From an uncultured Lachnospiraceae bacterium (GTDB taxonomy: Bacteria > Bacillota > Clostridia > Lachnospirales > Lachnospiraceae): a stretch of DNA of 64,000 nucleotides. Location of the stretch: positions 38,836 through 102,835 of the forward strand of contig CAMXPV010000007.1 in NCBI GenBank assembly GCA_947245585.1, read 5' to 3'. The position numbers were made by a program, and so were the translations under genes. Below, piece after piece: positions 1 through 9,875 of this stretch; the first letter of the stretch is position 1, and each line of letters opens with the position of its first letter. The notes under the pieces were generated by a model. It searched no databases. It worked only from the letters and a program-made list of their open reading frames with translations, and was not told the origin of the DNA.

Positions 1-456
1 CTCTCCCGTCTCCAACGTGATGGCGTAAATCTGGTCAAGCATCTCCGCCGGCGTCAGATTCCGCACAAGCCCATCCAATGTGGACGCACAGAAACGACAG
101 CCCATCCGGCACCCCACCTGAGAGGAGACACAGACTGAGTTTCCGTGCTTATAGCGCATCCATACGCTCTCCACCACATTGCCGTCAGAAAGGGCAAACA
201 GATATTTTTTCGTGCCGTCCACGGCCGACTCCTGCACCGCCACCGTTTTCAGCGCCGTATACCTATATCTTTCCCCACATTTCGCTTTCATAGCCGCCGG
301 AATATTGCTCATTTCCCCATAATCCCGCGAAAGCTTCCTGTGCATCCACTCATAGAGCTGTGCGCCGCGAAAAGGTTTCTCGCCGATCTGCTCCATTTCC
401 TCCTTGAGCTGTGCAAGCGTGAGGGACTTGATCTCTTTTTTCTCCATTGTCTCCAT
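1..456 (-). CDS. rlmN: 23S rRNA (adenine-2503-C2)-methyltransferase RlmN, N-terminal part
   Basis: Radical SAM methyltransferase that modifies A2503 of 23S rRNA (and a tRNA adenine in related enzymes). The first 152 codons are present; the gene runs off the left edge. The cluster-binding segment VGCRMGCRFCAST shows the CxxxCxxC-type spacing of RlmN, preceded by the usual lead-in on activated substrate recognition (KYLFALSDGNVVESVWM). The start is ATG at 456, with AAGG/AGG just upstream; an in-frame ATG at 447 preceded by GGAG is an alternative. It follows rsmB directly on the same strand, the usual place for rlmN in Firmicutes priA-fmt-rsmB operons. Confidence 0.95.
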   Translation of the reverse strand, partial: METMEKKEIKSLTLAQLKEEMEQIGEKPFRGAQLYEWMHRKLSRDYGEMSNIPAAMKAKCGERYRYTALKTVAVQESAVDGTKKYLFALSDGNVVESVWMRYKHGNSVCVSSQVGCRMGCRFCASTLDGLVRNLTPAEMLDQIYAITLETGE

Positions 457-481
457 TTGGACCTGCCTTCTCCCCGTCGCG

Positions 482-1861
482 CTACGTTAGGTTCTCCCGC
501 TTCTTTAGCTTGGCGAAAAAGAACCCGTCCGCCTCATGAATGCCCGGCAAAAGCTGAATCATACCCTGTCCTGCCTCTTTTTTCAGTTTCTCAGGCATAT
601 CTTTTTCCATACTCACTCTCTCCAAACCAAAACTCTCACAGATCCACTCCACCATCCTTTCATTTTCACCGGGATTCATGGTACAGGTACTGTACATCAA
701 AATTCCCCCCGGCTTGATATAATCAATAACATTCGCTATTATACTTCTTTGCAGTTCCTCAATTTCCCGCAGTGATTCCGCCGTCACCCGGTATTTGATA
801 TCCTGTTTATGGCCGATCACGCCAAGCCCTGAACAGGGTACATCCGCCAAAAGGATATCCGCCTTTCCCACAAGGCCCTCGTTTCTCTCTCTCGCATCCT
901 GCACTCTGACAGTCACATTTTGGAGCCCAAGGCGGGCGCGGTTTTCCTCGATCTTTGCCGTTTTATACGGACTCACATCGCAGGCAATCACCTGTCCTGT
1001 ACCCTGCAGCTTACCCGCCGCGTGGAGCGCCTTCCCTCCGGGCGCCGCACAGACATCAATCACCGTATCTCCGGGACGAATGCCTGCCGCCTCCACCACC
1101 AACATGGAACTCACATCCTGTACCGCAAAACGGCCCTCCGTATATCCGTCAAGCCGGCGGATTCCCGTTGCTTTCTGAATCTCCACCGCATAGGACAGAT
1201 AGGGATGCTCCGCCACCTGCACACCGGCATCTTCCCAGGCCGTCAAAAGCGTTTTCCGCTCCTGGTCCGTAAGGTCTTCGTCCAACCGGACGCAAACTGC
1301 CCTTCTCTCAAGAAAAGCTTCCGAAGTCTTCTCGCAGGCCTCCTGTCCATAGGCACCTGAAAGATGAGCGACCAACCACGGCGGCATGGAGTATCGCACG
1401 GAAAGCCAACCCTCCAAATCTTTCTCCCTGTCCGGGTAGACAATCCTTTTCTTCTCCCTGTCAACGGTTCGCAAAACCCCGTTCACATATCCCTGCAGTT
1501 GTTGAAACCGCCGCTTTTTTGCCAGTTTCACCGCCTCGTTGCAGACCGCCGCAGAAGGAATATGTTCCATAAAAAGAAGTTGGTACACGCCCATGCGCAG
1601 AAGCGCCCGGATCAGTGGTTTCATTTTCGTAACAGGTGTTTTTGAATACTGGTCAAGCACATAGTCGATCTGTATTCTCCGCTCAATCGTCCCCTCGCAG
1701 ACCCGCTTAATAAAAGCTTTTTCTTTCCCGTCAAGATAATCGTACTTGTCAAGGGCTGCCGCAATCAGGACATTGCTGTATTCCTCGCTCTTTTCCAGTT
1801 CCAACAGAATATCCAAAACCACTTCCCGCACATTGATTCCCGCCACGTTTCCCTCTCCCAT
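482..1861 (-). CDS. rsmB: 16S rRNA (cytosine-967-C5)-methyltransferase RsmB
   Basis: SAM-dependent m5C methyltransferase for 16S rRNA C967. It has an N-terminal NusB-like RNA-binding helical domain (NVREVVLDILLE onward), then a Rossmann methyltransferase domain with the SAM motif VCAAPGGKALH and the two catalytic cysteines in DVPCSGLG and STCTMNPGEN. Starting at ATG 1861 gives 459 aa, close to the usual length of about 450. An in-frame ATG at 1909 and a GTG at 1915 would add a short unconserved stretch. The frame extends further upstream only because it overlaps the neighbouring peptidase gene. Part of the rlmN-priA operon. Confidence 0.95.
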   Translation of the reverse strand: MGEGNVAGINVREVVLDILLELEKSEEYSNVLIAAALDKYDYLDGKEKAFIKRVCEGTIERRIQIDYVLDQYSKTPVTKMKPLIRALLRMGVYQLLFMEHIPSAAVCNEAVKLAKKRRFQQLQGYVNGVLRTVDREKKRIVYPDREKDLEGWLSVRYSMPPWLVAHLSGAYGQEACEKTSEAFLERRAVCVRLDEDLTDQERKTLLTAWEDAGVQVAEHPYLSYAVEIQKATGIRRLDGYTEGRFAVQDVSSMLVVEAAGIRPGDTVIDVCAAPGGKALHAAGKLQGTGQVIACDVSPYKTAKIEENRARLGLQNVTVRVQDARERNEGLVGKADILLADVPCSGLGVIGHKQDIKYRVTAESLREIEELQRSIIANVIDYIKPGGILMYSTCTMNPGENERMVEWICESFGLERVSMEKDMPEKLKKEAGQGMIQLLPGIHEADGFFFAKLKKRENLT

Positions 1862-1916
1862 GATTCCGCTTACTCTCAACCCATACAGAGAATGCCGCTT
1901 TTCAGGCATTCTCACA

Positions 1917-2627
1917 TTAGTCGCGCCTTCTGTCGTTCCCGAACAACAACACCAACCGCAGCAGTTGTAAAATCGCCGATGCGGCCGCCGCCACATAGGT
2001 CAGGGCCGCCGCCTTAAGCACCTTCCTGCACCCGTTCGTCTCGTCCCTGTCCAACATACCGTAATCTCCCAACATAGCAAGGGCTCTGCCGGAAGCGTTA
2101 AACTCCACAGGCAGGGTCACCACCTGAAACAGCACCGCCAGGGCAAATACCCAGATTCCGATCTGAATCAATGTCTGGTTCATCCCCAGAATCGCGCCCA
2201 GGATAATCAGCGGGATCCCCGCCTTGGAACCGATATTCGCCACCGGCACAAGCGCAGAGCGAAACCGCAAAGGCGCATAGCCCTTGTCATGCTGCACTGC
2301 ATGGCCGCACTCATGGGCCGCCACACCGATGGCTGCCACGGAATTGGAACCGTACACCGAATCGGAGAGCCGCAGCACTTTGTTTGACGGGTCATAGTGA
2401 TCCGTCAGGCTTCCGGCCACATGCTCAATACGCACGTCATAGATCCCCGAAAGCTGCAAGATCCGCTGCGCCGCCTGCGCGCCTGTCATGCCCGTCCTGC
2501 TAAGCACTTTAGAATACTTGCTGTAAGTGGAGCTGACTCTCGCCTGCGCCCAGAGACAGAGCACAGCCCCGATCAACACCAAAAAATACGTCGGGTCAAA
2601 ATAATATCCAAAACCATAATATCCCAT
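1917..2627 (-). CDS. Zinc metallopeptidase (YugP/PF04298 type)
   Basis: Membrane zinc peptidase of 236 aa. The HExxH motif is in AAHECGHAVQH near residue 110. An N-terminal hydrophobic anchor (PTYFLVLIGAVLCLWAQA) and two further hydrophobic segments in the second half fit the YugP family of membrane-bound neutral zinc peptidases of unknown substrate. The start is ATG 2627, with GGAGG nine bases upstream; a longer frame reaching 2651 lacks a site. Its stop (TAA) overlaps an ATG, and the rsmB start lies just downstream, so the two are probably translationally coupled. Confidence 0.85.
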   Translation of the reverse strand: MGYYGFGYYFDPTYFLVLIGAVLCLWAQARVSSTYSKYSKVLSRTGMTGAQAAQRILQLSGIYDVRIEHVAGSLTDHYDPSNKVLRLSDSVYGSNSVAAIGVAAHECGHAVQHDKGYAPLRFRSALVPVANIGSKAGIPLIILGAILGMNQTLIQIGIWVFALAVLFQVVTLPVEFNASGRALAMLGDYGMLDRDETNGCRKVLKAAALTYVAAAASAILQLLRLVLLFGNDRRRD

Positions 2628-2643
2628 ATCTTTTCCTCCAAAT

Positions 2644-3585
2644 CTACTCAAACAGTTCGCCGACCTTCACAGGATAACCCAGTAAAAAGTCCTTCACCGC
2701 CATCCGCTTCTTCCCCTCCGGCTGTACCGCTTTTATTTTCAGCAGGCCCTTCCCTGTCTGCACATAAAAAGCGTCCTTGTCCACCCGGACGATAGCGCCC
2801 GGCACCGCCTGTTTGTCCATCGCCTGTGTTTCCTCCTCAGGCTCCTCTTCCCAAATTTTTAAAGTTTTCCCGCGAAAGACCGTGGAAGCGCCGGGCCAGG
2901 AAATGAGTCCCCTGATCAGACAGTCCAACTTCCCCGCCTCCATACTCCAGTCAATCTTTCCCATGGCTTTGGTCAGCATCTTCGCGTAGGAGGAATCCTC
3001 ATCCCGCTGTTTTTCCGGTGTCACTTCCCCCGCCTCTATTCTTGGAATGGCCTCCACAATCAGCTGTGCGCCTGCCAAAGCCAACTTGTCATGCAGGGTG
3101 TCCGCCGTCTCGTCAGGGGCAATCTCCACCGACCTGCGAAAAAGCATATCCCCGGTGTCCAGACCTTTCTCCATCCGCATAATAGTAACGCCCGTTATCT
3201 TTTCTCCATTGATGATAGCCCACTGAATCGGCCCGGCGCCCCGGTACTTTGGCAAAAGAGAGGCATGGATATTCACACAGCCGTACTTTGGCATGTCGAG
3301 AATCTCCTCCGAGAGAATCTGTCCGAAGGCCGCCACCACAAAGAGATCTGCATCATAGCTGCGCAGATGCTCTACCGCCTCCGCCTCCTTGATCTTCACC
3401 GGTTGAAAAACGGGAATCCCATGGGCAAGCGCACACTGCTTGACAGGTGTCATCTGCATCTCTTTCCCCCTGCCCTTTGGCTTATCTGGCTGGGTCACCA
3501 CTGCCGCCACCTGATGGCCTGCCTCCACGATGGCGTTTAACGCCCCCACCGCAAAATCCGGCGTTCCCATGAACACCACTCTCAT
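2644..3585 (-). CDS. fmt: Methionyl-tRNA formyltransferase
   Basis: Transfers a formyl group from 10-formyl-THF to Met-tRNAfMet for translation initiation. 313 aa, full length. It begins MRVVFMGTPDFAVGAL, typical of Fmt, and contains the formyl-THF-binding loop region HASLLPKYRGAGPIQWAI and the C-terminal OB-like tRNA-binding domain (WPGASTVFRGKTLKIWEEE). It lies directly downstream of def with a 3-base gap, the classical def-fmt pair, so formylation and deformylation genes are co-transcribed. Confidence 0.98.
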   Translation of the reverse strand: MRVVFMGTPDFAVGALNAIVEAGHQVAAVVTQPDKPKGRGKEMQMTPVKQCALAHGIPVFQPVKIKEAEAVEHLRSYDADLFVVAAFGQILSEEILDMPKYGCVNIHASLLPKYRGAGPIQWAIINGEKITGVTIMRMEKGLDTGDMLFRRSVEIAPDETADTLHDKLALAGAQLIVEAIPRIEAGEVTPEKQRDEDSSYAKMLTKAMGKIDWSMEAGKLDCLIRGLISWPGASTVFRGKTLKIWEEEPEEETQAMDKQAVPGAIVRVDKDAFYVQTGKGLLKIKAVQPEGKKRMAVKDFLLGYPVKVGELFE

Positions 3586-3588
3586 AAA

Positions 3589-4071
3589 TCAGTCCTCCTC
3601 ATCCTGCAGATCTTCCGTATTCATCAGGGGGCCTTCCACCTTTTCCACATAGAGGTGTCCCTCCAGATGATCCAACTCATGACAGATGGCTCTGGCAAGC
3701 AGCTCCGTCCCCTCCACCTCAAAAGGTTTCAAATCTTCGTCATAGGCCAAAGCCTTCACATAATTGGGCCTCTTCACATGTCCGGTCTTTCCGGGAACAC
3801 TCAGACAACCCTCATAGCCCTCCTGTTCTCCACTGGTCTCCAAAATCTTGGGATTAATCATCAATAAGGGGTCCTCCCCTGTCGTATCGATTACCACCAC
3901 GCGCTTCAGAATACCCACCTGGGGCGCTGCAAGTCCCACGCCGTTCTCCTCATAAAGCGTCTCAAACATATCGTCGATCAGCTCTTTAAGCCGCGGCGTA
4001 ACTTCTGTCACCTCCTTGCATTTCTTCGTCAAAACCGGATCTCCGATCTCCCTGACTTTTCTGGTTGCCAT
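3589..4071 (-). CDS. def: Peptide deformylase
   Basis: Removes the N-formyl group from nascent proteins. It is 160 aa and has the three family motifs: GVGLAAPQ (motif 1), EGCLSVPG (motif 2, metal-ligand Cys) and CHELDHLEG (motif 3, HExxH). The length and the short C-terminus fit the bacterial type 1 class. It sits between priA and fmt on the minus strand; a 62-base gap separates it from priA, with GAAAGG ahead of the start. Confidence 0.98.
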   Translation of the reverse strand: MATRKVREIGDPVLTKKCKEVTEVTPRLKELIDDMFETLYEENGVGLAAPQVGILKRVVVIDTTGEDPLLMINPKILETSGEQEGYEGCLSVPGKTGHVKRPNYVKALAYDEDLKPFEVEGTELLARAICHELDHLEGHLYVEKVEGPLMNTEDLQDEED

Positions 4072-4133
4072 GATACCTTTCCTCCTGTCTTTCCCTTTTG
4101 TCTCTCCTTTTAGGAGTGCTCGTGCCTTGCTCT

Positions 4134-6371
4134 TTAGTATGTATTCATCGGGTCAAAGTCAAACTGAACTGTTTGTTCCCGCTGTTCATGCTCTTTACAA
4201 AAACGTTCCAACTTATCCTTAACCTCCACCAAAACCTGATAGTTCCCATGGCGCAGATAAAGTGTGTGCCGATACCAATCGGATAGTTTTCCGATGGAAG
4301 CCTGCGCCGGCCCGATCACCCGAAGGCCGCCCGCCTCTCCCATCTCTTTTCGAATCAGTTCCGCCATCTGCTCCCCCAGTTTTTCACCCTCCTCCTGCAC
4401 GCGAGAGGCGATGAGAACGGCTAACATATGTTCCACGGGCGGGTAGCCCAACAGTTCCCTGTAGGCAATCTCCTCCCCGTAAAATCCTCCATAATCCTGC
4501 TTCGCCGCATAGACCACGCTATAGTGTTCCGGTTGGTAGGTCTGGATCACCACCTCACCAGGCCTCTCTCCCCGGCCTGCCCGCCCGGCGGCCTGGGTCA
4601 GAAGCTGAAAGGTTCTCTCCCCCGCCCGGTAATCACTCCGGTTCAGGGAAAGATCCGCCGCCAACACGCCCACCAAAGTCACGCCCGGAAAATCATGTCC
4701 CTTCACAATCATCTGTGTGCCCACCAGAATATCCGCCTCCTCATCCGCAAAGGCAGACAGAATCTTTTCATAGCTTTCCTTCTTTCTGGTGGTATCCGCA
4801 TCCATGCGAAGCACCCTCGCCCCCGGAAATTCCCTGTGAATGGCTTCCTCCACCTGCTCTGTGCCGGCCTTAAACCCCATCAGATAGGGGGAGGCACAGG
4901 TCGGGCATTTTTCCGGTTTTCTCTCCTGATATCCACAATAATGGCAAGTCAGTGTGCCGTTTCTGTGCTCCGAGAGTGATACATCGCAGTGGGGACACTT
5001 CATCACATGCCCGCAGGCCCTGCAGGATACAAACCCGGCATACCCCCTCCGATTTAGAAACAGGATCGTCTGCTCCTTTTGGAAAAGCCGCTCTTCCATC
5101 AAACTTCGCAGCTTCCTGCCAAATATGGAACGGTTTCCCTCCTTTAACTCCTTTCGCAGGTCTGTGATATGCACCACCGGCAGCACGCTGTTTCCGGGGC
5201 GCTCCCTCATCTCGTACAACTGATATTGTCCCAGACTTGCCCTATAATATGCCTCCAGAGAGGGGGTTGCCGATCCGAGGACCACACTTGCCCCACATAG
5301 GGATGCAATATATATGGCCGTCTCCCTGGCATGATATTTGGGACTCGTCTCGCTCTTGTAACTGTTCTCATGCTCCTCATCCATAACAATGACACCCAGA
5401 TTCGGAAATGGCGTAAACAATGCCGAACGGGGGCCGATGATCACATCGATCTCACCCGACTTGGCACGCTCAATCTGATCGTACTTTTCCCCTGCGGACA
5501 AGGTGGAGTTCATCACCGATACCCGGTCTCCGAACCGCTTATAAAACCGCAGGAGAGTCTGATAGGTCAGCGCAATCTCCGGGATCAGCATGACAGCCTG
5601 CTTTCCCATGGCAATCATCTGCTCAATGATCCCCAGATACACTTCCGTCTTGCCGCTTCCCGTGACGCCATGGACAAGATGCACGCCGGGATGTCCTTCC
5701 CGGTAGGAACCCATGACACCGTCTATGACCTTCTGCTGTGCCGGGTTTAAAACGGGCCGGTTCTCCTGTCTGTCCGTCATTCTGACCGGATTCCGGTAAC
5801 AGGATTCCTTCTCGATTGTAAGATATCCCTGCTTCTCCAAGGCCTGCAGGGTGGATGCCGCCACATTCAGCTTCTGCCTGACCAACTCGTAGGGCAGCTC
5901 TTCCTCTGTCTCCAAAGCCGCAAGCATACGCGCTTTCGCCCGTTGGTGTTTCTTTGCACACTCCACCGCCGCCTGCGCCGTCTGTGCCGCTGACAGACAG
6001 CGCAGCACCTTCTTTTTTTCCAAAGGTTTCTGCTTCTGCCTGACAGGAAGCACCGTCTTCAAAGCCGCAATGGTGGTGGAGCCGTACTGGCTTTTCAGCC
6101 AATAGGCAATCTGAATCTGTCTGCCCTCCACGGACATTCCTTTTTCATCCACCCCAAGAACTGCCTTGATCTTTTCGGCAGGATAGTCCGTTTCCTCTGA
6201 AATGTCAACCACATATCCTACCTTTTCCTGATTTCCCCTGCCGAAGGGCACATGTACCCGCACCCCCGGATATACCGCCTGTGCAAGCCCGGTTGGAATT
6301 TTATACTGAAACACCTTATCTACTTTTTCATGGGCGATATCGATAATGACATCCGCATAGCGCTCCGTCAT
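4134..6371 (-). CDS. priA: Primosomal protein N' (replication restart helicase PriA)
   Basis: 3'-to-5' DNA helicase that reloads the replisome at collapsed forks. 745 aa. The N-terminal 3'-DNA-binding domain is followed by a superfamily 2 helicase core with Walker A GVTGSGKTE and DEEH box. A zinc-binding insertion has four CxxC-type pairs (CRACGHVMKCPHC, TCHYCG, KCPTC), and the helicase C-domain carries the QAAGRAGRG segment. The start ATGA overlaps the murE stop by 4 bases, an arrangement that usually couples translation. Confidence 0.98.
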   Translation of the reverse strand: MTERYADVIIDIAHEKVDKVFQYKIPTGLAQAVYPGVRVHVPFGRGNQEKVGYVVDISEETDYPAEKIKAVLGVDEKGMSVEGRQIQIAYWLKSQYGSTTIAALKTVLPVRQKQKPLEKKKVLRCLSAAQTAQAAVECAKKHQRAKARMLAALETEEELPYELVRQKLNVAASTLQALEKQGYLTIEKESCYRNPVRMTDRQENRPVLNPAQQKVIDGVMGSYREGHPGVHLVHGVTGSGKTEVYLGIIEQMIAMGKQAVMLIPEIALTYQTLLRFYKRFGDRVSVMNSTLSAGEKYDQIERAKSGEIDVIIGPRSALFTPFPNLGVIVMDEEHENSYKSETSPKYHARETAIYIASLCGASVVLGSATPSLEAYYRASLGQYQLYEMRERPGNSVLPVVHITDLRKELKEGNRSIFGRKLRSLMEERLFQKEQTILFLNRRGYAGFVSCRACGHVMKCPHCDVSLSEHRNGTLTCHYCGYQERKPEKCPTCASPYLMGFKAGTEQVEEAIHREFPGARVLRMDADTTRKKESYEKILSAFADEEADILVGTQMIVKGHDFPGVTLVGVLAADLSLNRSDYRAGERTFQLLTQAAGRAGRGERPGEVVIQTYQPEHYSVVYAAKQDYGGFYGEEIAYRELLGYPPVEHMLAVLIASRVQEEGEKLGEQMAELIRKEMGEAGGLRVIGPAQASIGKLSDWYRHTLYLRHGNYQVLVEVKDKLERFCKEHEQREQTVQFDFDPMNTY

Positions 6372-7837
6372 GCCCGCTCCTCTAAAATTTCCTCTATCAA
6401 TACTCTCTCATCCATCGGATACTTCACCCCGTTTATCTCCTGATAGTCCTCATGGCCCTTGCCCGCAAGCACAATGATGTCCCCCGGCTCGCCGTGATCA
6501 ATGGCGTAAGCAATGGCTTCCTTCCTGTCACAGATCTCCACATACCTGCCCTGCGTCTTACCGATCCCGGTCTTAATGTCGTCTATGATCGCCTGAGGCT
6601 CCTCCCTGCGCGGATTGTCCGAAGTGATAATCGTCAAATCCGCCATATTACCGCTGACCTCCCCCATCTCATAGCGTCTGGATTTGGCCCGGTTGCCGCC
6701 GCAGCCAAAGAGACAGACCAACCTGTGTGGATGGTAAGCCCGCAGCGTCTCCAACAAGCTCTTTAGCGCCATGGCGTTATGCGCGTAATCAATCATCAGG
6801 GTAAACTCATCGGAAACCTTAACCATCTCCGTGCGTCCTTTCACCTTGGCCGCCGCAAGCGCCCGCCTGATCTCTTCCTCCCCCACGCCAAAGTGACGGC
6901 ATATGGCGATGGCTGTCAGCGCATTATATACGTTAAACCGGCCGGGCGAGGCAATCTTTACGGGAAACTCTGCAAGACCCTTCACCGTAAAAGCCATGCC
7001 AAGACTTCCTCCCTCATTTAAGAATGTAATGTCCTCCGCCCGCAGATCCGCCTGTGTATCAATCCCATAAGTTTCAAGCGCACAGGTACAATCCCTGGTA
7101 ACCGCCTCCCAGTGGACATCGTCTTGATTGACAATCCCCACCTTGCACTGCCTGAACAGAAGACTCTTACAGTGGAGATAATCATCGAAATCTTTGTGTT
7201 CATTCTCCCCGATATGATCCGGCTCTAAATTCGTAAAGATACCGAAATCAAAGACAAAGCCCTGGGTTCTATGGAGCATCAGCCCTTGGGAAGACACCTC
7301 CATCACCACCGTGTCACAGCCCGCATCCGCCATCATCCGAAAATATTTCTGCACCAGATAGGACTGGGGCGTGGTGTTCTCCGCATGAATATGCGTCTCT
7401 CCTATGATAATCTCTATGGTGCCGATGAGTCCCACCTTTCTTCCCGCCTGCTCCAAAATAGAACGGACCAGATACGTGGTGGTGGTCTTTCCCTTCGTGC
7501 CTGTGACCCCGATAATCTTCATCTGCTTTGCCGGATGGCCAAAATAGGCCGCCGAGACAAACGCCATCGCATAACATGTGCTGTCAACGCGAATCACCGT
7601 CACGTCAGCTCCTTCAGGAAGCTCCACCTTATGCTGTGCCAAAATCGCCACCGCGCCTTTTTCCACCGCCGCCGCCGCATACTGATGGCCGTCCGCTTTT
7701 GCGCCGGGAATGCAGACAAACAGACAGCCCGCCTCCACCTTCCTGGAATCATAGACAATATCCGATATTTCCCGATCCAATCTGCCGCAGACACACTCGT
7801 AAGAGATTCCTTCCAACAATTCACTTAAAACCGCCAT
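6368..7837 (-). CDS. murE: UDP-MurNAc-L-Ala-D-Glu:meso-DAP ligase MurE
   Basis: Cytoplasmic peptidoglycan precursor ligase. 489 aa from ATG 7837, which is preceded by GGAGGTAACT; the frame extends further upstream without a site. Motifs: ATP-binding TGTKGKTTTTYLV, central domain, and DNPRREEP. The DNPR motif is the signature of enzymes adding meso-diaminopimelate rather than lysine, so the cell wall is inferred to be A1-gamma type. It is the first gene of the priA-def-fmt-rsmB-rlmN transcription unit, immediately after a promoter-bearing gap. Confidence 0.97.
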   Translation of the reverse strand: MAVLSELLEGISYECVCGRLDREISDIVYDSRKVEAGCLFVCIPGAKADGHQYAAAAVEKGAVAILAQHKVELPEGADVTVIRVDSTCYAMAFVSAAYFGHPAKQMKIIGVTGTKGKTTTTYLVRSILEQAGRKVGLIGTIEIIIGETHIHAENTTPQSYLVQKYFRMMADAGCDTVVMEVSSQGLMLHRTQGFVFDFGIFTNLEPDHIGENEHKDFDDYLHCKSLLFRQCKVGIVNQDDVHWEAVTRDCTCALETYGIDTQADLRAEDITFLNEGGSLGMAFTVKGLAEFPVKIASPGRFNVYNALTAIAICRHFGVGEEEIRRALAAAKVKGRTEMVKVSDEFTLMIDYAHNAMALKSLLETLRAYHPHRLVCLFGCGGNRAKSRRYEMGEVSGNMADLTIITSDNPRREEPQAIIDDIKTGIGKTQGRYVEICDRKEAIAYAIDHGEPGDIIVLAGKGHEDYQEINGVKYPMDERVLIEEILEERA

Positions 7838-7887
7838 AGTTACCTCCATATTCACTCCTGCGCTTTTTTTCACAGGCTTCTCACAAT

Positions 7888-7916
7888 AAGATAGCACGAA
7901 AAGCAGGGTTTTTAAA
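7888..7916 (-). promoter_or_regulatory. Possible sigma-A promoter for murE operon
   Basis: On the minus strand TTTAAA and TATCTT are 17 bp apart (each 4/6 to consensus), about 50 bp upstream of the murE start, in a gap that begins after a hairpin following recJ. The match is moderate; another start point in the same AT-rich gap is possible. Confidence 0.3.
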
Positions 7917-8042
7917 GATTCTTAATGTTTTTTTATTTTTCCTTCATACTCTAAACACATTTTGAACACAATTACCCTTTATGATAAATATCAAGATAGT
8001 TGATGAATTCACTATCTCCCCCTCATAAGAAAACTGCGAAAG

Positions 8043-8060
8043 AGCCCGGGCATCCGGGCT
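8043..8060 (-). terminator. Intrinsic terminator-like hairpin after recJ
   Basis: AGCCCGG and CCGGGCT form a perfect 7-bp GC-rich stem with a 4-base loop, about 20 bases past the recJ stop. The minus-strand flank is CTTTCG then TTTTC; the plus-strand flank is TTTTTC, so it could act in both directions. It separates recJ from the murE unit. Confidence 0.6.
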
Positions 8061-8078
8061 TTTTCGTGCCCTTTTGCG

Positions 8079-9869
8079 TCATACGCTATAGTCCTGCATA
8101 ATCATCTGTAACTGCTCCCGCCCCCGAAACACGTTAATATCGGGATAATAAACCACGCTGATAACGATTTCACTGCCGCCTCCTCCATAGAGCCTATCCA
8201 CCGATCCCGCGCCAAACTGTTTCGTCAGAAAAGCATGCCATGCGTCCAAATCACCAAAGTACATCATATCATATTCATGTCCGGTCTCGTCCGATACCCG
8301 ATATTTCCCCACATTTCTATTTTTTCCCAAAATCTGTCCTCTACATACCTTAACCGCTTTCTGTGCGAAGACAGGCTTGGGATTACCGTTTCCAAAAGGT
8401 TCCAACAGGGAAAACTGGCGGATCAGCTCCGCGGTCACATAGGACATGGGCATAGGTACATCGATATGAACCACCTCGGTGAGATCCTCTTCTTTTAAGC
8501 CGCTGTGGGCATTCAGATAGCTGCGAAAAGCCTCCAAATTCTCCTCCGGCAGGGACAATCCGGCCGCCATTTTATGCCCGCCATACTTCGTGTACAGCTC
8601 CTTGCACTCGCTCATCTTATCATACATATGATAAGCCTCCACAGAGCGTCCCGATCCCTTCACGCCCTCCTCTGCCCGTGTCAGAACAAACACCGGCTTG
8701 TAATAGCGTTCCCGTATCCGTCCGGCTATGATTCCGGCAAGACTCTCATGACAATCCGGCAGAAAGACAACCAGTACCTTATCCGCCTGCAGTGTAGAGT
8801 TTTCAATCATGTCTATGGCCTGCAGCGTCCCCTGTCTGGTCATCTCTTTTCTGCTGTCATTTAGCGCCTTAAGCTCCCCCGCTATAGTAAAAGCCTCCGC
8901 CGGATCCCTCGTGCGGAACATGGCAAGCGCTCTGGCCGCCGTATCAAGCCTGCCCGTTGCGTTCAGACAGGGCCCCAGAATAAAACCGATGTGATATCCG
9001 GTCAGCTTTTTACCCTCTAGCTCATTCACTGCTATCAGCGCCCGCAGCCCCGGATTTTGCGACTGCTCAATCTGCCTGAGCCCGTATTTTACCAGAAGAC
9101 GGTTTTCATCGGTCAGCTCCATCACATCCCCCACCGTGGCAAAGCCTGCAAATGCTAAGAGTTCCTGTAAAAGATGTTTTTTCTCTTCCCCCGTCACGGC
9201 ACCCGTGCTGCACATTTTTTCCAGATAAATCTGCATCAGTTTATAGGCCACCACCGCGCCGCAGATTCCCTTGTATGGGTAAGTGCAGCCACCCTGCTTC
9301 GGATCCACCACCGCATCCGCATCCGGCAGTGTCTCCCTGCGGCTTTGGTCCTCCTGTACTTCATAGGGCACCTCGTGGTGATCCGTCACAATCACTGTCA
9401 TGCCCATTGTCTTTGCACCGGCAATCTGGGGAAGAGCGGCAATGCCGTTATCGCAGGTCAGAATCGTATCCGCGCCATCGTGGTCCGCCTCTTCGATCAG
9501 CCTCTCGCTCAACCCGTACCCATCCGTAATCCGGTGGGGAATCACCGCATCCACATCCGCACCGGCCGCCTCCAGACAAGCCGTCAGTATGTAGGTGGCG
9601 CAGACACCGTCGATGTCATAGTCCCCGATCACGCGTATCTTTTTCTTTTCCTCCGTTTTTTCACATAATATCTGCGCCGCCTTTTCGGCATCCTTAAGAA
9701 GCGCCGGCTCATACAGATCGTCTATCGTACCGTGAAGAAATTTTTCTATCTCTTTCTCCCCTGCCACGTCCCTGTTGCGTATGATTCTGGCAATCACCGG
9801 GTCAATACCAAACTTCTCCGCTATCCCGTTAAAATCCGCCTTTTTGGCGGACACCATCCATTTCGCCAT
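8079..9869 (-). CDS. recJ: Single-stranded-DNA-specific exonuclease RecJ
   Basis: 5'-to-3' ssDNA exonuclease of recombinational and mismatch repair. 596 aa. The DHH phosphoesterase motifs are visible: GDYDIDGVCAT (motif I), TCDNGIAA (motif II), VTDHHEVP (the DHH triad, motif III) and the DHHA1 domain segment GSGRSVEAYHMYDKM...YGGHKMAAG. An OB-like domain follows near the C-terminus. The start is ATG 9869 with GGAGGG upstream, and this site is buried in a hairpin (see 9876-9916). Confidence 0.97.
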   Translation of the reverse strand: MAKWMVSAKKADFNGIAEKFGIDPVIARIIRNRDVAGEKEIEKFLHGTIDDLYEPALLKDAEKAAQILCEKTEEKKKIRVIGDYDIDGVCATYILTACLEAAGADVDAVIPHRITDGYGLSERLIEEADHDGADTILTCDNGIAALPQIAGAKTMGMTVIVTDHHEVPYEVQEDQSRRETLPDADAVVDPKQGGCTYPYKGICGAVVAYKLMQIYLEKMCSTGAVTGEEKKHLLQELLAFAGFATVGDVMELTDENRLLVKYGLRQIEQSQNPGLRALIAVNELEGKKLTGYHIGFILGPCLNATGRLDTAARALAMFRTRDPAEAFTIAGELKALNDSRKEMTRQGTLQAIDMIENSTLQADKVLVVFLPDCHESLAGIIAGRIRERYYKPVFVLTRAEEGVKGSGRSVEAYHMYDKMSECKELYTKYGGHKMAAGLSLPEENLEAFRSYLNAHSGLKEEDLTEVVHIDVPMPMSYVTAELIRQFSLLEPFGNGNPKPVFAQKAVKVCRGQILGKNRNVGKYRVSDETGHEYDMMYFGDLDAWHAFLTKQFGAGSVDRLYGGGGSEIVISVVYYPDINVFRGREQLQMIMQDYSV

Positions 9870-9875
9870 AAAAAT

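Noticed and set aside
1862..1996. N-terminal extension of RsmB
   Set aside because: Reads into the neighbouring peptidase gene and adds Cys/Trp-rich sequence foreign to the family.
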